Origin: UBA1206 sp045600105
GTDB taxonomy: Bacteria > Bacillota > Clostridia > Oscillospirales > CAG-382
DNA: 32,260 nucleotides
Direction: 5' to 3'
NCBI GenBank assembly: GCA_045600105.1
Contig: JAZRXG010000032.1
Coordinates: 1 to 32,260 of the forward strand
Part shown: piece after piece, positions 1 to 7,855 of the stretch
How the letters are laid out: each line of letters starts with the position of its first letter
Position numbering within the stretch: position 1 is the stretch's first letter
The notes under the pieces: model-generated
What the model was told of the DNA's origin: nothing
Databases searched by the model: none
The model's input: the letters and a program-made list of their open reading frames with translations, nothing else
Made by a program: the position numbers and the translations under genes

Positions 1-106
1 GCCTCGACGGCGCGTGAGTGGAACACATCACATCACTTTTGCGAAGCAAAAACATCACTGTGAGCATAGCGAACAACATCACTTGCCCGTCAGGGCAAAC
101 ATCACT
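1..106. repeat. Hairpin array, left-end half (ACATCACT-separated palindromes)
   Basis: Four copies of ACATCACT (30-37, 52-59, 76-83, 99-106) recur with a period of 22-24 bases. Between them sit three different short palindromes: TTTTGCGAAGCAAAA (37-51), GTGAGCATAGCGAAC (60-74) and TGCCCGTCAGGGCA (84-97). The constant word is the linker and the stems vary in sequence, the reverse of a CRISPR layout. Bases 1-37 are identical to the last 37 bases of the window, so this is one side of a multi-copy element cut by the contig end. No ORF crosses it. The function is unknown; a REP/BIME-like structured intergenic repeat is the nearest general class. Confidence 0.9.
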
Positions 107-144
107 AAAACGCTATGTCGAAATAAACACCTGCTGAAAACTAA

Positions 145-178
145 AAACAGACTGATTTTTTGATTTATCAGTCTGTTT
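145..178. terminator. Bidirectional intrinsic terminator
   Basis: A perfect 12-bp stem (AAACAGACTGAT / ATCAGTCTGTTT) encloses a 10-base loop and has A- and T-rich flanks on both sides. It lies about 100 bases past the stop codon of the minus-strand TIM-barrel gene and next to the hairpin array, so it probably ends that transcript and insulates the array. Confidence 0.8.
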
Positions 179-184
179 CTTTAA

Positions 185-198
185 TAAGTGCGCACTTA
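185..198. repeat. 14-bp perfect palindrome
   Basis: TAAGTGCGCACTTA is a perfect palindrome without a loop. It is followed at once by a second small inverted repeat, CCAC-TTAT-GTGG (203-214). The site lies between the terminator and the 3' end of the TIM-barrel gene. It could be a protein-binding site or a remnant of a mobile-element end; the sequence does not decide. Confidence 0.6.
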
Positions 199-281
199 CT
201 CACCACTTATGTGGCATTTGTACTTTGAAACTGTCCTTTAGAACACCGTTTCAAATCAACGGTATTTTCGTTTTTCCGTTT

Positions 282-1145
282 TCAGAAAGCTTCGTACATA
301 TCGGCAAGTCTTCTCGCGACCGAAGCAAGCTCCTTCATTCCGGTGTAAGTGTTTTCGTTATCGTACTTTTTGAGATACGCGTCACATTCGAGCGTGAAGT
401 ATCCGCTGTATCCGTTTGCCTTGAGCGCCTTTACGACGGCGTCGAAGTCGATGTCCATACTGAACGGTATCTGATGTGAATCGTGCCATCTGTCGTTGTC
501 GTGGATATGGAGTGCCTGAAGATGAGAACCGAGTTTGTTTATCGAATCGACCGCCGAGGTATCGAGTCCGCGCATTTCGGCGTGTCCGATGTCGAGGCAG
601 ACGACGAAGTTTTCGTCGTCAACGGCGGCGATGTGTTCGAGTATGCTTTCGGGAGTGGAGCACGCCGCTTTTGCCGCCTGATTTTTGGCGTTGTCCCAGC
701 CCCACATATTTTCGGTGGCGATCTTCACCCCGCATTCCTTTGCGAACGGAAGAAGCTCGTGATACATTTCGGCGTTCTTCTCGGCGGACGCGAAATTGTC
801 GGGGTGGATTATGCAGATCTTTCCGCCCGCTTCGGCGGTGCATTCGATGGCGCGTTTGAAATATGAGCGTATTTCGGCGCAATAGGTGGGGAACGGCGCG
901 TGCGACTGGTTGCACTCGATGCCGTTGTCAAGGCCTACCTGCTTGAGCCGGCGCGCAAACGCGAGATAGTTATCGCCCGCGAGCGGATGGTCGTTGGGAC
1001 GGAGTTCACCCTTGCCCCAGTCGTAGGAGCACATTCTGAACATTGAAAAATCCCACGCGTCAAATCCCGCTTTCGCGTAATATTCGATCGCTTTTTCTTC
1101 GCCTATTTTTATCGCCGCGGAGTTTATTTCGGTTGAAGTTTTCAT
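282..1145 (-). CDS. Sugar phosphate isomerase/epimerase-like TIM barrel protein
   Basis: This 287-residue protein has the AP-endonuclease-2/xylose-isomerase-like TIM-barrel pattern. Candidate metal ligands are spread as the family expects: E145 in ATENMWGW, D185 and H188 in CLDIGHAEM, H213/H215 in LHIHDND and E253 in TLECDAY; H82 and H114 also lie at strand ends. Such proteins isomerise or epimerise keto-sugars or inositol derivatives, but the substrate cannot be read here. I chose the ATG at 1145 because GAGGA lies seven bases before it; a longer reading frame to 1187 lacks a ribosome site. It has its own promoter and is separated from the upstream gene by a strong terminator, so it is probably monocistronic. 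No signal peptide, hence cytoplasmic. Confidence 0.88.
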   Translation of the reverse strand: MKTSTEINSAAIKIGEEKAIEYYAKAGFDAWDFSMFRMCSYDWGKGELRPNDHPLAGDNYLAFARRLKQVGLDNGIECNQSHAPFPTYCAEIRSYFKRAIECTAEAGGKICIIHPDNFASAEKNAEMYHELLPFAKECGVKIATENMWGWDNAKNQAAKAACSTPESILEHIAAVDDENFVVCLDIGHAEMRGLDTSAVDSINKLGSHLQALHIHDNDRWHDSHQIPFSMDIDFDAVVKALKANGYSGYFTLECDAYLKKYDNENTYTGMKELASVARRLADMYEAF

Positions 1146-1175
1146 ATTTATTTCCTCTTTTTCGTCTTTTTTATC

Positions 1176-1204
1176 ATTATATCCCATCGGGAACGATATG
1201 TCAA
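1176..1204 (-). promoter_or_regulatory. Sigma-A promoter of the TIM-barrel gene
   Basis: On the minus strand TTGACA (1199-1204) and TATAAT (1176-1181) are separated by exactly 17 bases. The -10 box lies about 30 bases before the ATG at 1145. Confidence 0.85.
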
Positions 1205-1283
1205 TAGCAGTGATGTCAGGTACGCGCTGACAAGGATGTTTTTTACTTATGCTGAAGCGCGCCGACTTGCTGCCGTATGAGAC

Positions 1284-1317
1284 AAAGACCCCGCCGAAAA
1301 GCTTCGGCGGGGTCTTT
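1284..1317. terminator. Strong intrinsic terminator
   Basis: A perfect 15-bp GC-rich stem beginning AAAGACCCCGCCGAA closes on the tetraloop AAGC and ends in CTTT. It lies about 50 bases past the stop of the small Cys-rich gene and is the likely end of the dehydratase/Cys-rich transcript. The T tract is short on both strands. Confidence 0.85.
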
Positions 1318-1366
1318 CAGCCCGGCAAGCCGGGATTCGTCTTACTTTTTTCAAGAAAACCGAATT

Positions 1367-1618
1367 TCATTGATCTATGGCTTCCCCGTGGATATGCACA
1401 CGGCATTCATCCGGGCACGCGGCATCAAAGCATTTTGCACGGGCGTTTCCGTAGTCAAGCTCCGCTCCGTTTTTCAACGCATATACCGAAGGATAGATCG
1501 CGTTCCACAATTCATGACACAAGGGCGGGCACAGATCGTCAACAATAAACGTATCGCCTTTTTTTACGTATCCGCATCTGCATCTGCTTTCTGTTATCGT
1601 AAGTCTGACTTTACTCAT
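1367..1618 (-). CDS. Small Cys-rich TIGR04076-like protein
   Basis: This 83-residue protein has seven cysteines (13, 15, 30, 34, 63, 68, 72). The arrangement, with a CPPLCHELWNAIYP core followed by a Cys-containing C-terminal strand, resembles the TIGR04076 family, whose function is unknown to me. Paired cysteines suggest metal binding or redox chemistry, but this is inference. The ATG at 1618 has AGGTG nine bases upstream. It follows the dehydratase gene by 62 bases on the same strand with no terminator between them, so the two are probably co-transcribed. No signal peptide is seen. Confidence 0.7.
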   Translation of the reverse strand: MSKVRLTITESRCRCGYVKKGDTFIVDDLCPPLCHELWNAIYPSVYALKNGAELDYGNARAKCFDAACPDECRVHIHGEAIDQ

Positions 1619-1680
1619 TACGTCATTCACCTGCAATATTCAATCGTTTTCCGCCGCAGATCCCGATCAAAGCACTTCCT

Positions 1681-3639
1681 TTATAATACGGGGGCAAGTT
1701 CCTTGCTGTTTTTCATTTCTTCCGATTCGAGCGCCTTTTTGTTGACCTCTTCCGGAGCGTGGAACGAAGGAACGGCGTAATGCAGCGCTTTTCTCACGAT
1801 GCCGTCATCGTTGGTCTCGACCGCTTTTCTGAGGAGGTAAAGCTTTTCCTCGAGTTCCTTCATGCTTATTCCCTCATCACGTTCGATGAAGATGAGGCTG
1901 TTTTCGGTCTTGTCGAGTTCCTCGGTCTTGACGAGAAGCTCTTCATAAAGCTTTTCGCCGGGTCTGAGTCCCGTTTCGACTATTTCGATATCGATGCCGG
2001 GTCTGAAGCCCGCAAGCTTTATCATATTCTCGGCAAGGTCGTATATCTTGACGGGCTGACCCATATCGAGCACGAAAAGTTCGCCGTTGTTCGCCATCGC
2101 GCCCGACTGGAGAACGAGCTGGCTCGCCTCGGGAATGGTCATGAAATAGCGGATTATGCGCTTGTCGGTGACCGTGACGGGTCCTCCGTTCGCTATCTGC
2201 TTTTTGAAGAGCGGGATGACGCTGCCGGCGCTTCCGAGCACATTGCCGAAGCGCGTCGCGCTGAACGTGGTGGATGTGTCGGAGCGGCTGTGCGCGAGGA
2301 TTATCATCTCGCACATACGCTTGGTGGCGCCCATTACGTTGGTCGGGTTGACCGCTTTGTCGGTCGACACCATGATGAATCTTTCAACGCCGTACTTTTC
2401 GGACACCTCGACCGAATTGAGCGTACCGAACACGTTGTTCTCGACCGCCTCGATGCAGTTCTTTTCCATAAGCGGCACGTGCTTGTGCGCCGCCGCGTTT
2501 ATGACGATCTGCGGACGGTATTCGGCGAATACCCTTTCGAGTCCGGCCCTGTTGCAGACCGAGACGATCTCGACGTGTATGTCGAGTTTGCCCTTGTAAA
2601 GTATCTTCAGTTCCTGCTGTACGTCATACGCGCCGTTTTCGTAAACGTCGAGTATGATGATGCGTCTGGGCTGCATTTTTGCTATCTGACGGCATATTTC
2701 CGACCCGATCGAGCCGCCGCCGCCCGTAATGAGTATGACCTTGCCCCTGTAATAGGCGCTCGTCAGTTCGTTGTTCACCTTTATCGGCTCGCGGAACAGA
2801 AGCTCTTCGATATCGAACTCGCGAAGACGTATCTTCGTGCCGAACGTCTGCATCGTGGGCTGGTCGTAGACCTCGATCTTGAATCCCGCGTTCTTGTAAC
2901 GCTCGTAAAGGTCCTTCTTTTTTTCGGCAGGCAGATTGTGGATGGCGAATATGACTTCTTCAACGTCAAGCCGCTTGAGACGTTCGATGGTTTTTTCGTC
3001 CTCGGGATACACGGAGATGCCCTGGATGTCTCTGCCGACCTTTTCCTTGCTTACGTCAACGAAGCAGCGGGGGCGGTACACCGCCATCGAATTCGACTTC
3101 AGTTCCTCGGCAAGGCTGACGCCGACTCTGCCCGCGCCGATTATCGCGACGTTCATAAGTTTTACGTTGGAATTTTTCTCACCGACCACCTTTTTGCCGG
3201 CAAAGATCTTAAGCAGGAAGGTGAGGAAACGTCCCTTGACGGTATTGTCGCCGCCGCACTTGAACGCGTATCTGTAAAGCATTCTTACGCAGAGCGCGCC
3301 GAGCAGGTTCATGCAGATTATGGCAAGCAGATGAACGTGGTGGATCCGCTTGATGTCGATGAACCCGAGGATAACCACGTTCAGGATGAAAGCAAAACCA
3401 TCCGACGCGAAAAGATGCATATAGCATTGGATGCCGCCGTAGCGCCATATCTGACCGTAAACGTTGAACAGCAAGCGCGAAACGAACACGCAGCCGGCAG
3501 TAAGCAGCACCTGGATGATGATGCCCGACACGGGAATGCCGGCGGTACTTTTGCTTATGACCAACAGCAGAACGTCTGCCAACCCGAGGATGATCAGATC
3601 GTAAACGACAAGCTGCCATCTTATTCTGAATTTTTTCAT
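1681..3639 (-). CDS. Membrane-bound nucleotide-sugar 4,6-dehydratase (CapD/PglF/WbpM family)
   Basis: This 652-residue protein has the full-length architecture of polytopic UDP-N-acetylhexosamine 4,6-dehydratases. Hydrophobic segments lie near residues 10-29, 38-58, 80-95 and 102-122. A first Rossmann-like domain carries IGAGRVGVSLAEEL (about 167-180). The catalytic SDR domain follows, with ITGGGGSIGSE at 304-314 and the active-site stretch STDKAVNPTNVMGATKR at 425-441. The family converts UDP-GlcNAc to a 4-keto-6-deoxy sugar at the inner membrane face, a first step toward modified sugars in capsule, glycoprotein or surface polysaccharide. Which UDP-sugar and stereochemistry is used cannot be read. 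GGAG lies eight bases before the ATG. No glycosyltransferases or flippases are nearby, so it stands outside a classic polysaccharide locus. The C-terminal tail after about residue 610 is charged and poorly conserved. Confidence 0.93.
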   Translation of the reverse strand: MKKFRIRWQLVVYDLIILGLADVLLLVISKSTAGIPVSGIIIQVLLTAGCVFVSRLLFNVYGQIWRYGGIQCYMHLFASDGFAFILNVVILGFIDIKRIHHVHLLAIICMNLLGALCVRMLYRYAFKCGGDNTVKGRFLTFLLKIFAGKKVVGEKNSNVKLMNVAIIGAGRVGVSLAEELKSNSMAVYRPRCFVDVSKEKVGRDIQGISVYPEDEKTIERLKRLDVEEVIFAIHNLPAEKKKDLYERYKNAGFKIEVYDQPTMQTFGTKIRLREFDIEELLFREPIKVNNELTSAYYRGKVILITGGGGSIGSEICRQIAKMQPRRIIILDVYENGAYDVQQELKILYKGKLDIHVEIVSVCNRAGLERVFAEYRPQIVINAAAHKHVPLMEKNCIEAVENNVFGTLNSVEVSEKYGVERFIMVSTDKAVNPTNVMGATKRMCEMIILAHSRSDTSTTFSATRFGNVLGSAGSVIPLFKKQIANGGPVTVTDKRIIRYFMTIPEASQLVLQSGAMANNGELFVLDMGQPVKIYDLAENMIKLAGFRPGIDIEIVETGLRPGEKLYEELLVKTEELDKTENSLIFIERDEGISMKELEEKLYLLRKAVETNDDGIVRKALHYAVPSFHAPEEVNKKALESEEMKNSKELAPVL

Positions 3640-3723
3640 AACGATATCTCCGCAGACGGTTTTAAAGCCAATTTAAAAAAGCCGAAAAAGCCGTCGATCA
3701 CTTACGCATAATAATTCTTTCTA

Positions 3724-3752
3724 ATAATACCATATCCGACGCGACTTGTCAA
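3724..3752 (-). promoter_or_regulatory. Sigma-A promoter of the dehydratase gene
   Basis: TTGACA (3747-3752) and TATTAT (3724-3729) on the minus strand have a 17-base spacer. The leader before the ATG at 3639 is about 75-80 bases. The promoter is divergent from the CDF exporter promoter. Confidence 0.85.
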
Positions 3753-3801
3753 TAGTTGCGAAATCAATATATTTTCATATCACGCACCGTTTTTTATGCT
3801 A

Positions 3802-3830
3802 TTGCAATTTCCGAAAAAATGCGTTATAAT
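3802..3830 (+). promoter_or_regulatory. Sigma-A promoter of the CDF exporter/SGNH pair
   Basis: TTGCAA (3802-3807) and a perfect TATAAT (3825-3830) have a 17-base spacer. Transcription should begin near 3837, which argues against the upstream ATG at 3847 as the start of translation. Confidence 0.82.
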
Positions 3831-3867
3831 GGTAAAGTTATAAAAAATGAAGAAAGGAAAACGCGCC

Positions 3868-5052
3868 ATGACGGAGCTGCTCATCCGTCTTTTCGTAAAA
3901 GACGGAGCGAATACCAACGATACCAAGGTACGTGCCTCATACGGAAGACTTTCCGGCGTCACGGGCATTATATGCAACCTGCTGCTGTTCGCGGCAAAGC
4001 TCGTCATCGGTACGCTTTCGGGAAGCGTTTCGATCACGGCGGACGCCGTCAACAACCTTTCAGACGCGTCAAGCTCGATCGTCACCCTCCTCGGCTTCAA
4101 GCTCGCGTCGAAGCCCGCTGACGACAAGCACCCGTACGGACACAGCAGAATAGAATATTTCGCGGGGCTCATCGTGGCGATCTTCATCCTCGTCATCGGT
4201 TTTGAGCTCATAAAAAGCTCGGTCGGCAAGATGATCCACCCGTCGGAAGTCGGTTTTTCATACGTTCTCGTCGCCGTACTCGTCATTTCGATACTCGTCA
4301 AGCTCTGGCTTTCGCTTTTCAATTACAAGCTCGGCAAGCGCATATCGTCGCAGCCGCTGCTTGCCACGGCGGCAGACAGCCGCAACGACGTCATTTCAAC
4401 TTCCGCCGTTCTCGTCGCCTGCATCGTCGGAAAGGTCAGCGGGCTTATGATCGACGGATACGTCGGTCTGCTCGTGGCGCTGCTCATCATCTGGTCGGGC
4501 ATCGGCATCATGCGTGACACGATCAATCCGCTGCTCGGAGAAGCGCCCGACGAGGAGCTCGTCCGCGCCATCGCAAACGAAATAAAAAGCTGCGAAATAG
4601 TCCTCGGCATCCACGACCTCATCGTCCACGACTACGGTCCCGGCAGACGGTTCGCAAGCGCGCACGCCGAGGTCGACTGCACGCTCGACCCGCTCGTTTC
4701 GCACGATTTCATCGACATCATCGAACGCGAGGTCAAGGAAAAGCTCAACGTCGATCTCGTCATACACTGCGACCCCATCGTCACGAACGACGAAAAACTC
4801 AACGAAATGCTTTCGCTCGTGAAAGAGGCGGTAAGCAGGATAGACGAACGTTTTTCGGTCCACGATTTCCGCATGGTGAGAGGCGAGGATCACACCAACC
4901 TGATATTCGATCTCGTCATCCCTTACGAATACGAGACGAAGACCGAAACGCTGAAAAAGCAGATAAACGACATGGTCCAGTTCGGCGGCAAAAAATATTA
5001 CGCCGTGATCTCGTTCGATCCGGCGTCGTTCAATAACGTAAAACATCACTGA
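3868..5052 (+). CDS. Cation diffusion facilitator (CDF) metal efflux transporter
   Basis: This 394-residue protein matches CDF exporters, which move divalent metals (Zn, Mn, Fe, Co) out of the cytoplasm against protons. The transmembrane metal-site motifs are visible as ADAVNNLSDA (58-67) in TM2 and AADSRNDV (168-175) in TM5, and HPYGHSRIEYF (88-98) is the usual TM2-TM3 loop. TM5 offers D170 and D174, while the N at positions 62-63 could bias the metal choice; I do not assign the metal. A soluble C-terminal region (about 225-394) carries the dimerisation domain and is longer than in minimal CDFs. I chose the ATG at 3868 because AAGAAAGGA precedes it, whereas the ATG at 3847 lies ten bases from the predicted transcript start. 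It is followed 13 bases later by the SGNH hydrolase gene. Confidence 0.92.
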   Translation: MTELLIRLFVKDGANTNDTKVRASYGRLSGVTGIICNLLLFAAKLVIGTLSGSVSITADAVNNLSDASSSIVTLLGFKLASKPADDKHPYGHSRIEYFAGLIVAIFILVIGFELIKSSVGKMIHPSEVGFSYVLVAVLVISILVKLWLSLFNYKLGKRISSQPLLATAADSRNDVISTSAVLVACIVGKVSGLMIDGYVGLLVALLIIWSGIGIMRDTINPLLGEAPDEELVRAIANEIKSCEIVLGIHDLIVHDYGPGRRFASAHAEVDCTLDPLVSHDFIDIIEREVKEKLNVDLVIHCDPIVTNDEKLNEMLSLVKEAVSRIDERFSVHDFRMVRGEDHTNLIFDLVIPYEYETKTETLKKQINDMVQFGGKKYYAVISFDPASFNNVKHH

Positions 5053-5065
5053 CGGAGGTAATATC

Positions 5066-5869
5066 ATGGACATTCGCGATCATCTTGAAGGCGACGCCTT
5101 CCCGCTTCAGCGCATCCCCGACGACGGCGGATACGCCGCCATATTCCGCACGATAGGCTGCGTGGGCGACAGTCTTTCATCGGGCGAGCTCGTTTCGCTC
5201 GACAAGGACAGAAACATAGGCTATCACGACCTTTACGAATATTCGTGGGGACAGTTCATCGCACGGGCGACGGGCTGCAAGGCCTATAACTTTTCAATGG
5301 GCGGCATGACCGCGAGAGCGTATATGCAGGGATTTGCCGAAGACAGAGGCTTCTGGGACAAGGAGAAAGCCTGTCAGGCGTACATAATCGCTCTCGGCGT
5401 CAACGACATCGCCGAAGCCCTCCGCGACAACGTCAGCCTCGGCTCGCTTTCCGACATTTCCGACGACCGGGCAAAGAACGCTCACTCGTTCACGGGCTAC
5501 TACGCGGCAATTGTGCAGAGGCTTAAGGAAATAAGCCCCGACGCAAAGTTTTTCTTCATGACGATGCCGAAAAGCGACGTTTACGAAGGCAGGCAGCTTG
5601 AAATGGAAGAAAGGCACGCCGAAATAATGTACGAGCTTGCCGGATATTTCACCAATTCCTACGTCATCGACCTTCGCAGATACGGACCCGTCTATGACGA
5701 GTATTTCAGAGACAAGTTCTATATGACGGGGCATCTCACCGTCGCGGGATACCTTTACACGGCAAAGGTCGTGATGGCGTACATCGACTTCATCGTGCGC
5801 CACAACATGAGCGATTTCCGCAAATCGGGCTTCATCGGCACACCGTATATCAACGTAGATTACGATTGA
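5066..5869 (+). CDS. SGNH/GDSL-family hydrolase
   Basis: This 267-residue protein shows the four SGNH blocks in order: S36 in CVGDSLSSGE, G80 in FSMGGMTA, N113 in ALGVNDI and H223 in MTGHLTVAGY. Such enzymes cleave esters, often acetyl groups on carbohydrates or lipids. There is no signal peptide, so an intracellular substrate is likely, but it cannot be named. GGAGGT lies six bases before the ATG, and the gene follows the CDF exporter by 13 bases, so they are co-transcribed. A functional link to metal export is not evident. Confidence 0.88.
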   Translation: MDIRDHLEGDAFPLQRIPDDGGYAAIFRTIGCVGDSLSSGELVSLDKDRNIGYHDLYEYSWGQFIARATGCKAYNFSMGGMTARAYMQGFAEDRGFWDKEKACQAYIIALGVNDIAEALRDNVSLGSLSDISDDRAKNAHSFTGYYAAIVQRLKEISPDAKFFFMTMPKSDVYEGRQLEMEERHAEIMYELAGYFTNSYVIDLRRYGPVYDEYFRDKFYMTGHLTVAGYLYTAKVVMAYIDFIVRHNMSDFRKSGFIGTPYINVDYD

Positions 5870-5888
5870 AAAACACGAAGAAAATACC

Positions 5889-5916
5889 AAAGCGTACTTC
5901 CGCGGAAGTACGCTTT
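5889..5916. terminator. Bidirectional terminator between convergent genes
   Basis: A perfect 28-base palindrome (half-site AAAGCGTACTTCCG) lies 20 bases past the SGNH hydrolase stop and 13 bases past the convergent dipeptidase stop. It is flanked by AAAATACC and TTTGCTTG, so it can serve both strands. Confidence 0.85.
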
Positions 5917-5928
5917 TGCTTGTTTTGT

Positions 5929-7389
5929 TCAGTTATCTCCGCGGTGGTAACGGATCTTCATCTTTTCGGACGCGTTGCCGAGCAGATTGCCGAGTGCCTT
6001 ATCGGATTCGGCTTTTACTTTTTCGGTCATCTTTTCGTTCGCTTCTTCAAGCACGGAAACGTCTCCGCTTTCGCGGAATTTCGCGTCGTATTCGTTGAGA
6101 AGCTTGCGTCCGCCGTTCCATACGGCGTTGACGTAGCGTTCGTCGTGTATCATCGCGCTGTGATAATGCGCGTCGGCAAGGGCAGCGATGAGTCGGCTCT
6201 GCCAATACATATAGTCGGTGGACACGGTCTCCCCCGTCTCGCCGATATACGGCGGCATCTTGTTCACGGCGGTATACACGGGGAAGCAGGCGGTGAATCC
6301 GCTGCCGCCGAGCGACAGCCATTCGACACCGCGAAGCTGCTCTTCGGCGCACGGACGTATCTGCAGGATGCCGCAGACGTCGCTGTTCGGGACGCCGATG
6401 GTGCGGTATTTTCCCTTTTCGTTTGCTTTTCCGTAAGGATCGTAGGGCGTGCCCTGATAATAGGAGCCGAGCAGATAGCGCACGTCTTCGACCGTCACCT
6501 TCTTTTCGGGGACGAACGACCACGGGATGTCGTTGCTTTCGGGGGTGTAATCGGCGCCCTCTCCGTCAAAACGGTACGTTCTTTCGAGGAAGTAACGCGC
6601 CATGAACCAGGCGCGCGGAGTGTTGTAAATGTGATCGGAATCGCTCTTTGAGCCGAACGCGAGACGCGGATCGAAGGAACCGTCTTCTTTTCCGGTATAC
6701 AGATCGTATTTTTTCACAAACTCAAGCAGGTCGTCGGAGCAGAGATTGTCTTTTTTCTCACCGTACGCGTCGTCGAAATCGAACTCGTCGAGCCCGAACC
6801 GGTTCGGCATGATGACGACTCTGTCGTCGGGAACGCGACGCGCTATCCAATGGTGACCGCCGATGGTCTCGAGCCACCAGACCTCGTTCACGTCGTTGAA
6901 CGCGATGCCGTTCGCTTCGTATGTACCGTACTCTTCAAGCAGCTTTCCGAGACGAAGCACGCCCTCCCTTGCGCTGCGGATATACGGCAGGACGAGCGTC
7001 AGCAGGTCTTCTTCGCCGATGCCGCCCGGCGTTTCCTTGCCGTTTCTTCCCTTTTTGGGCTGATATACGACGTAAGGATCGGCACCGACGACGCGTGGAT
7101 TGCTCGTGATCGTTTCGGTCGCGGTCATTCCGACGTTTGACGCGTTGATTCCGCAGGCGGGCCAGAGCCCGTTCTTTTTGCAGACGCTCGGAGCGGAAGT
7201 ATAGCGCTGCGGGTCGTCCGGAAGCTCAACGGTCAGATGCGATATGACGCTTTTGTATTTTCCCGGCTGCTTTTCGGGCAGGATGACGCGGATCTGCTTC
7301 GCTTCAAATCCGCCGTCGTCGTTTCTTGAAATGATGGTAGAGCCGTCATTTGACGCTTTTTTACCGACGAGTATGGTCGTGCAGGGCAT
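5929..7389 (-). CDS. C69-family dipeptidase (PepD-like)
   Basis: This 486-residue protein begins MPCTTILVGKKASNDGS, the hallmark N-terminus of peptidase family C69. Cys3 is the expected N-terminal nucleophile, exposed once the short leader is removed, and STIISRNDD is the second conserved block. Later family features include the GLWPACGINASNVGMTATET stretch. Length is near the usual 470-490. These Ntn-hydrolases cleave dipeptides in the cytoplasm and recycle amino acids. GGAGGT precedes the ATG at 7389 by six bases. The gene is alone on its transcript, with its own promoter and a terminator shared with the convergent hydrolase. Confidence 0.93.
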   Translation of the reverse strand: MPCTTILVGKKASNDGSTIISRNDDGGFEAKQIRVILPEKQPGKYKSVISHLTVELPDDPQRYTSAPSVCKKNGLWPACGINASNVGMTATETITSNPRVVGADPYVVYQPKKGRNGKETPGGIGEEDLLTLVLPYIRSAREGVLRLGKLLEEYGTYEANGIAFNDVNEVWWLETIGGHHWIARRVPDDRVVIMPNRFGLDEFDFDDAYGEKKDNLCSDDLLEFVKKYDLYTGKEDGSFDPRLAFGSKSDSDHIYNTPRAWFMARYFLERTYRFDGEGADYTPESNDIPWSFVPEKKVTVEDVRYLLGSYYQGTPYDPYGKANEKGKYRTIGVPNSDVCGILQIRPCAEEQLRGVEWLSLGGSGFTACFPVYTAVNKMPPYIGETGETVSTDYMYWQSRLIAALADAHYHSAMIHDERYVNAVWNGGRKLLNEYDAKFRESGDVSVLEEANEKMTEKVKAESDKALGNLLGNASEKMKIRYHRGDN

Positions 7390-7442
7390 GATTTTACCTC
7401 CGTTTACCGTTTCTTATACGAAACTGCTTTCTTTACCTTTCC

Positions 7443-7471
7443 ATTATATCATCGTTTTGCCTCTTTTGCAA
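7443..7471 (-). promoter_or_regulatory. Sigma-A promoter of the dipeptidase gene
   Basis: TTGCAA (7466-7471) and TATAAT (7443-7448) on the minus strand have a 17-base spacer, about 55 bases before the ATG. Confidence 0.82.
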
Positions 7472-7587
7472 GAGACGGAAGAGAAAGCGGCGGCTTTTTT
7501 CCAAAAAATACCTCTTATATTCCGGCGTTTGCTTCACAGAATACGATTGAGGACAAAACCTCAAACAAAATTCAAGGAGAAAACAAA

Positions 7588-7782
7588 ATGGCAAGCAAAA
7601 ATAAAGCTGCGATCCCCGACGCAAAGGAAGCACTCAACAAGTTCAAGATGGAAGCCGCAAACGAAGTAGGCGTCAACCTCAAGCAGGGCTACAACGGCGA
7701 CCTCACCTCCAAGCAGGCCGGTTCCGTCGGCGGTCAGATGGTCAAGAAAATGATCGAAGACGCCGAAAAGAACATGAAATAA
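7588..7782 (+). CDS. Alpha/beta-type small acid-soluble spore protein (SASP)
   Basis: This 64-residue protein carries the SASP signature: KFKMEAANEVGV (18-29), the region of the germination-protease cut, then GYNGDLTSKQAGSVGGQMVK. These proteins coat spore DNA, shift it to an A-like form, protect it from UV and heat, and are degraded at germination. AAGGAG lies eight bases before the ATG. I see no convincing vegetative -10/-35 pair in the 200 bases upstream, as expected for a forespore sigma-G gene, but I could not identify a confident sigma-G promoter either. The gene shows that the lineage has sporulation genes. It converges on the arg cluster and shares its terminator. Confidence 0.95.
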   Translation: MASKNKAAIPDAKEALNKFKMEAANEVGVNLKQGYNGDLTSKQAGSVGGQMVKKMIEDAEKNMK

Positions 7783-7808
7783 GCTTTTTCGGGACGATTT
7801 TTCCGATC

Positions 7809-7838
7809 AAAAAAACGCAGGTTTTCCCTGCGTTTTTT
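7809..7838. terminator. Bidirectional terminator of the SASP gene and arg cluster
   Basis: The stem CGCAGG/CCTGCG has a 5-base loop and is extended by seven A on the left and six T on the right. It sits 27 bases past the SASP stop and 18 bases past the argF stop on the other strand, so it serves both. Confidence 0.92.
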
Positions 7839-7855
7839 GCTGTTTTCAGAATATT

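Noticed and set aside
1..106. Mini CRISPR array
   Set aside because: The constant part is only eight bases and the variable parts are palindromes of 14-15 bases; no cas gene is present.
1759..3711. Long plus-strand reading frame of 650 codons
   Set aside because: It is the antisense shadow of the dehydratase gene, which has clear domain motifs, a promoter and a ribosome site.
3690..3712. Tripeptide upstream ORF (ATG CGT AAG TGA) in the dehydratase leader
   Set aside because: No convincing ribosome site and far too short to support without conservation data.
5039..5050. AAACATCACT inside the end of the CDF exporter gene, like the array linker
   Set aside because: It encodes the last residues (KHH) of a good reading frame, is single, and has no flanking palindromes; most likely chance.
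7500..7573. Sigma-G promoter for the spore protein gene
   Set aside because: Expected from biology, but I could not find a -35/-10 pair near the sigma-G consensus with proper spacing.
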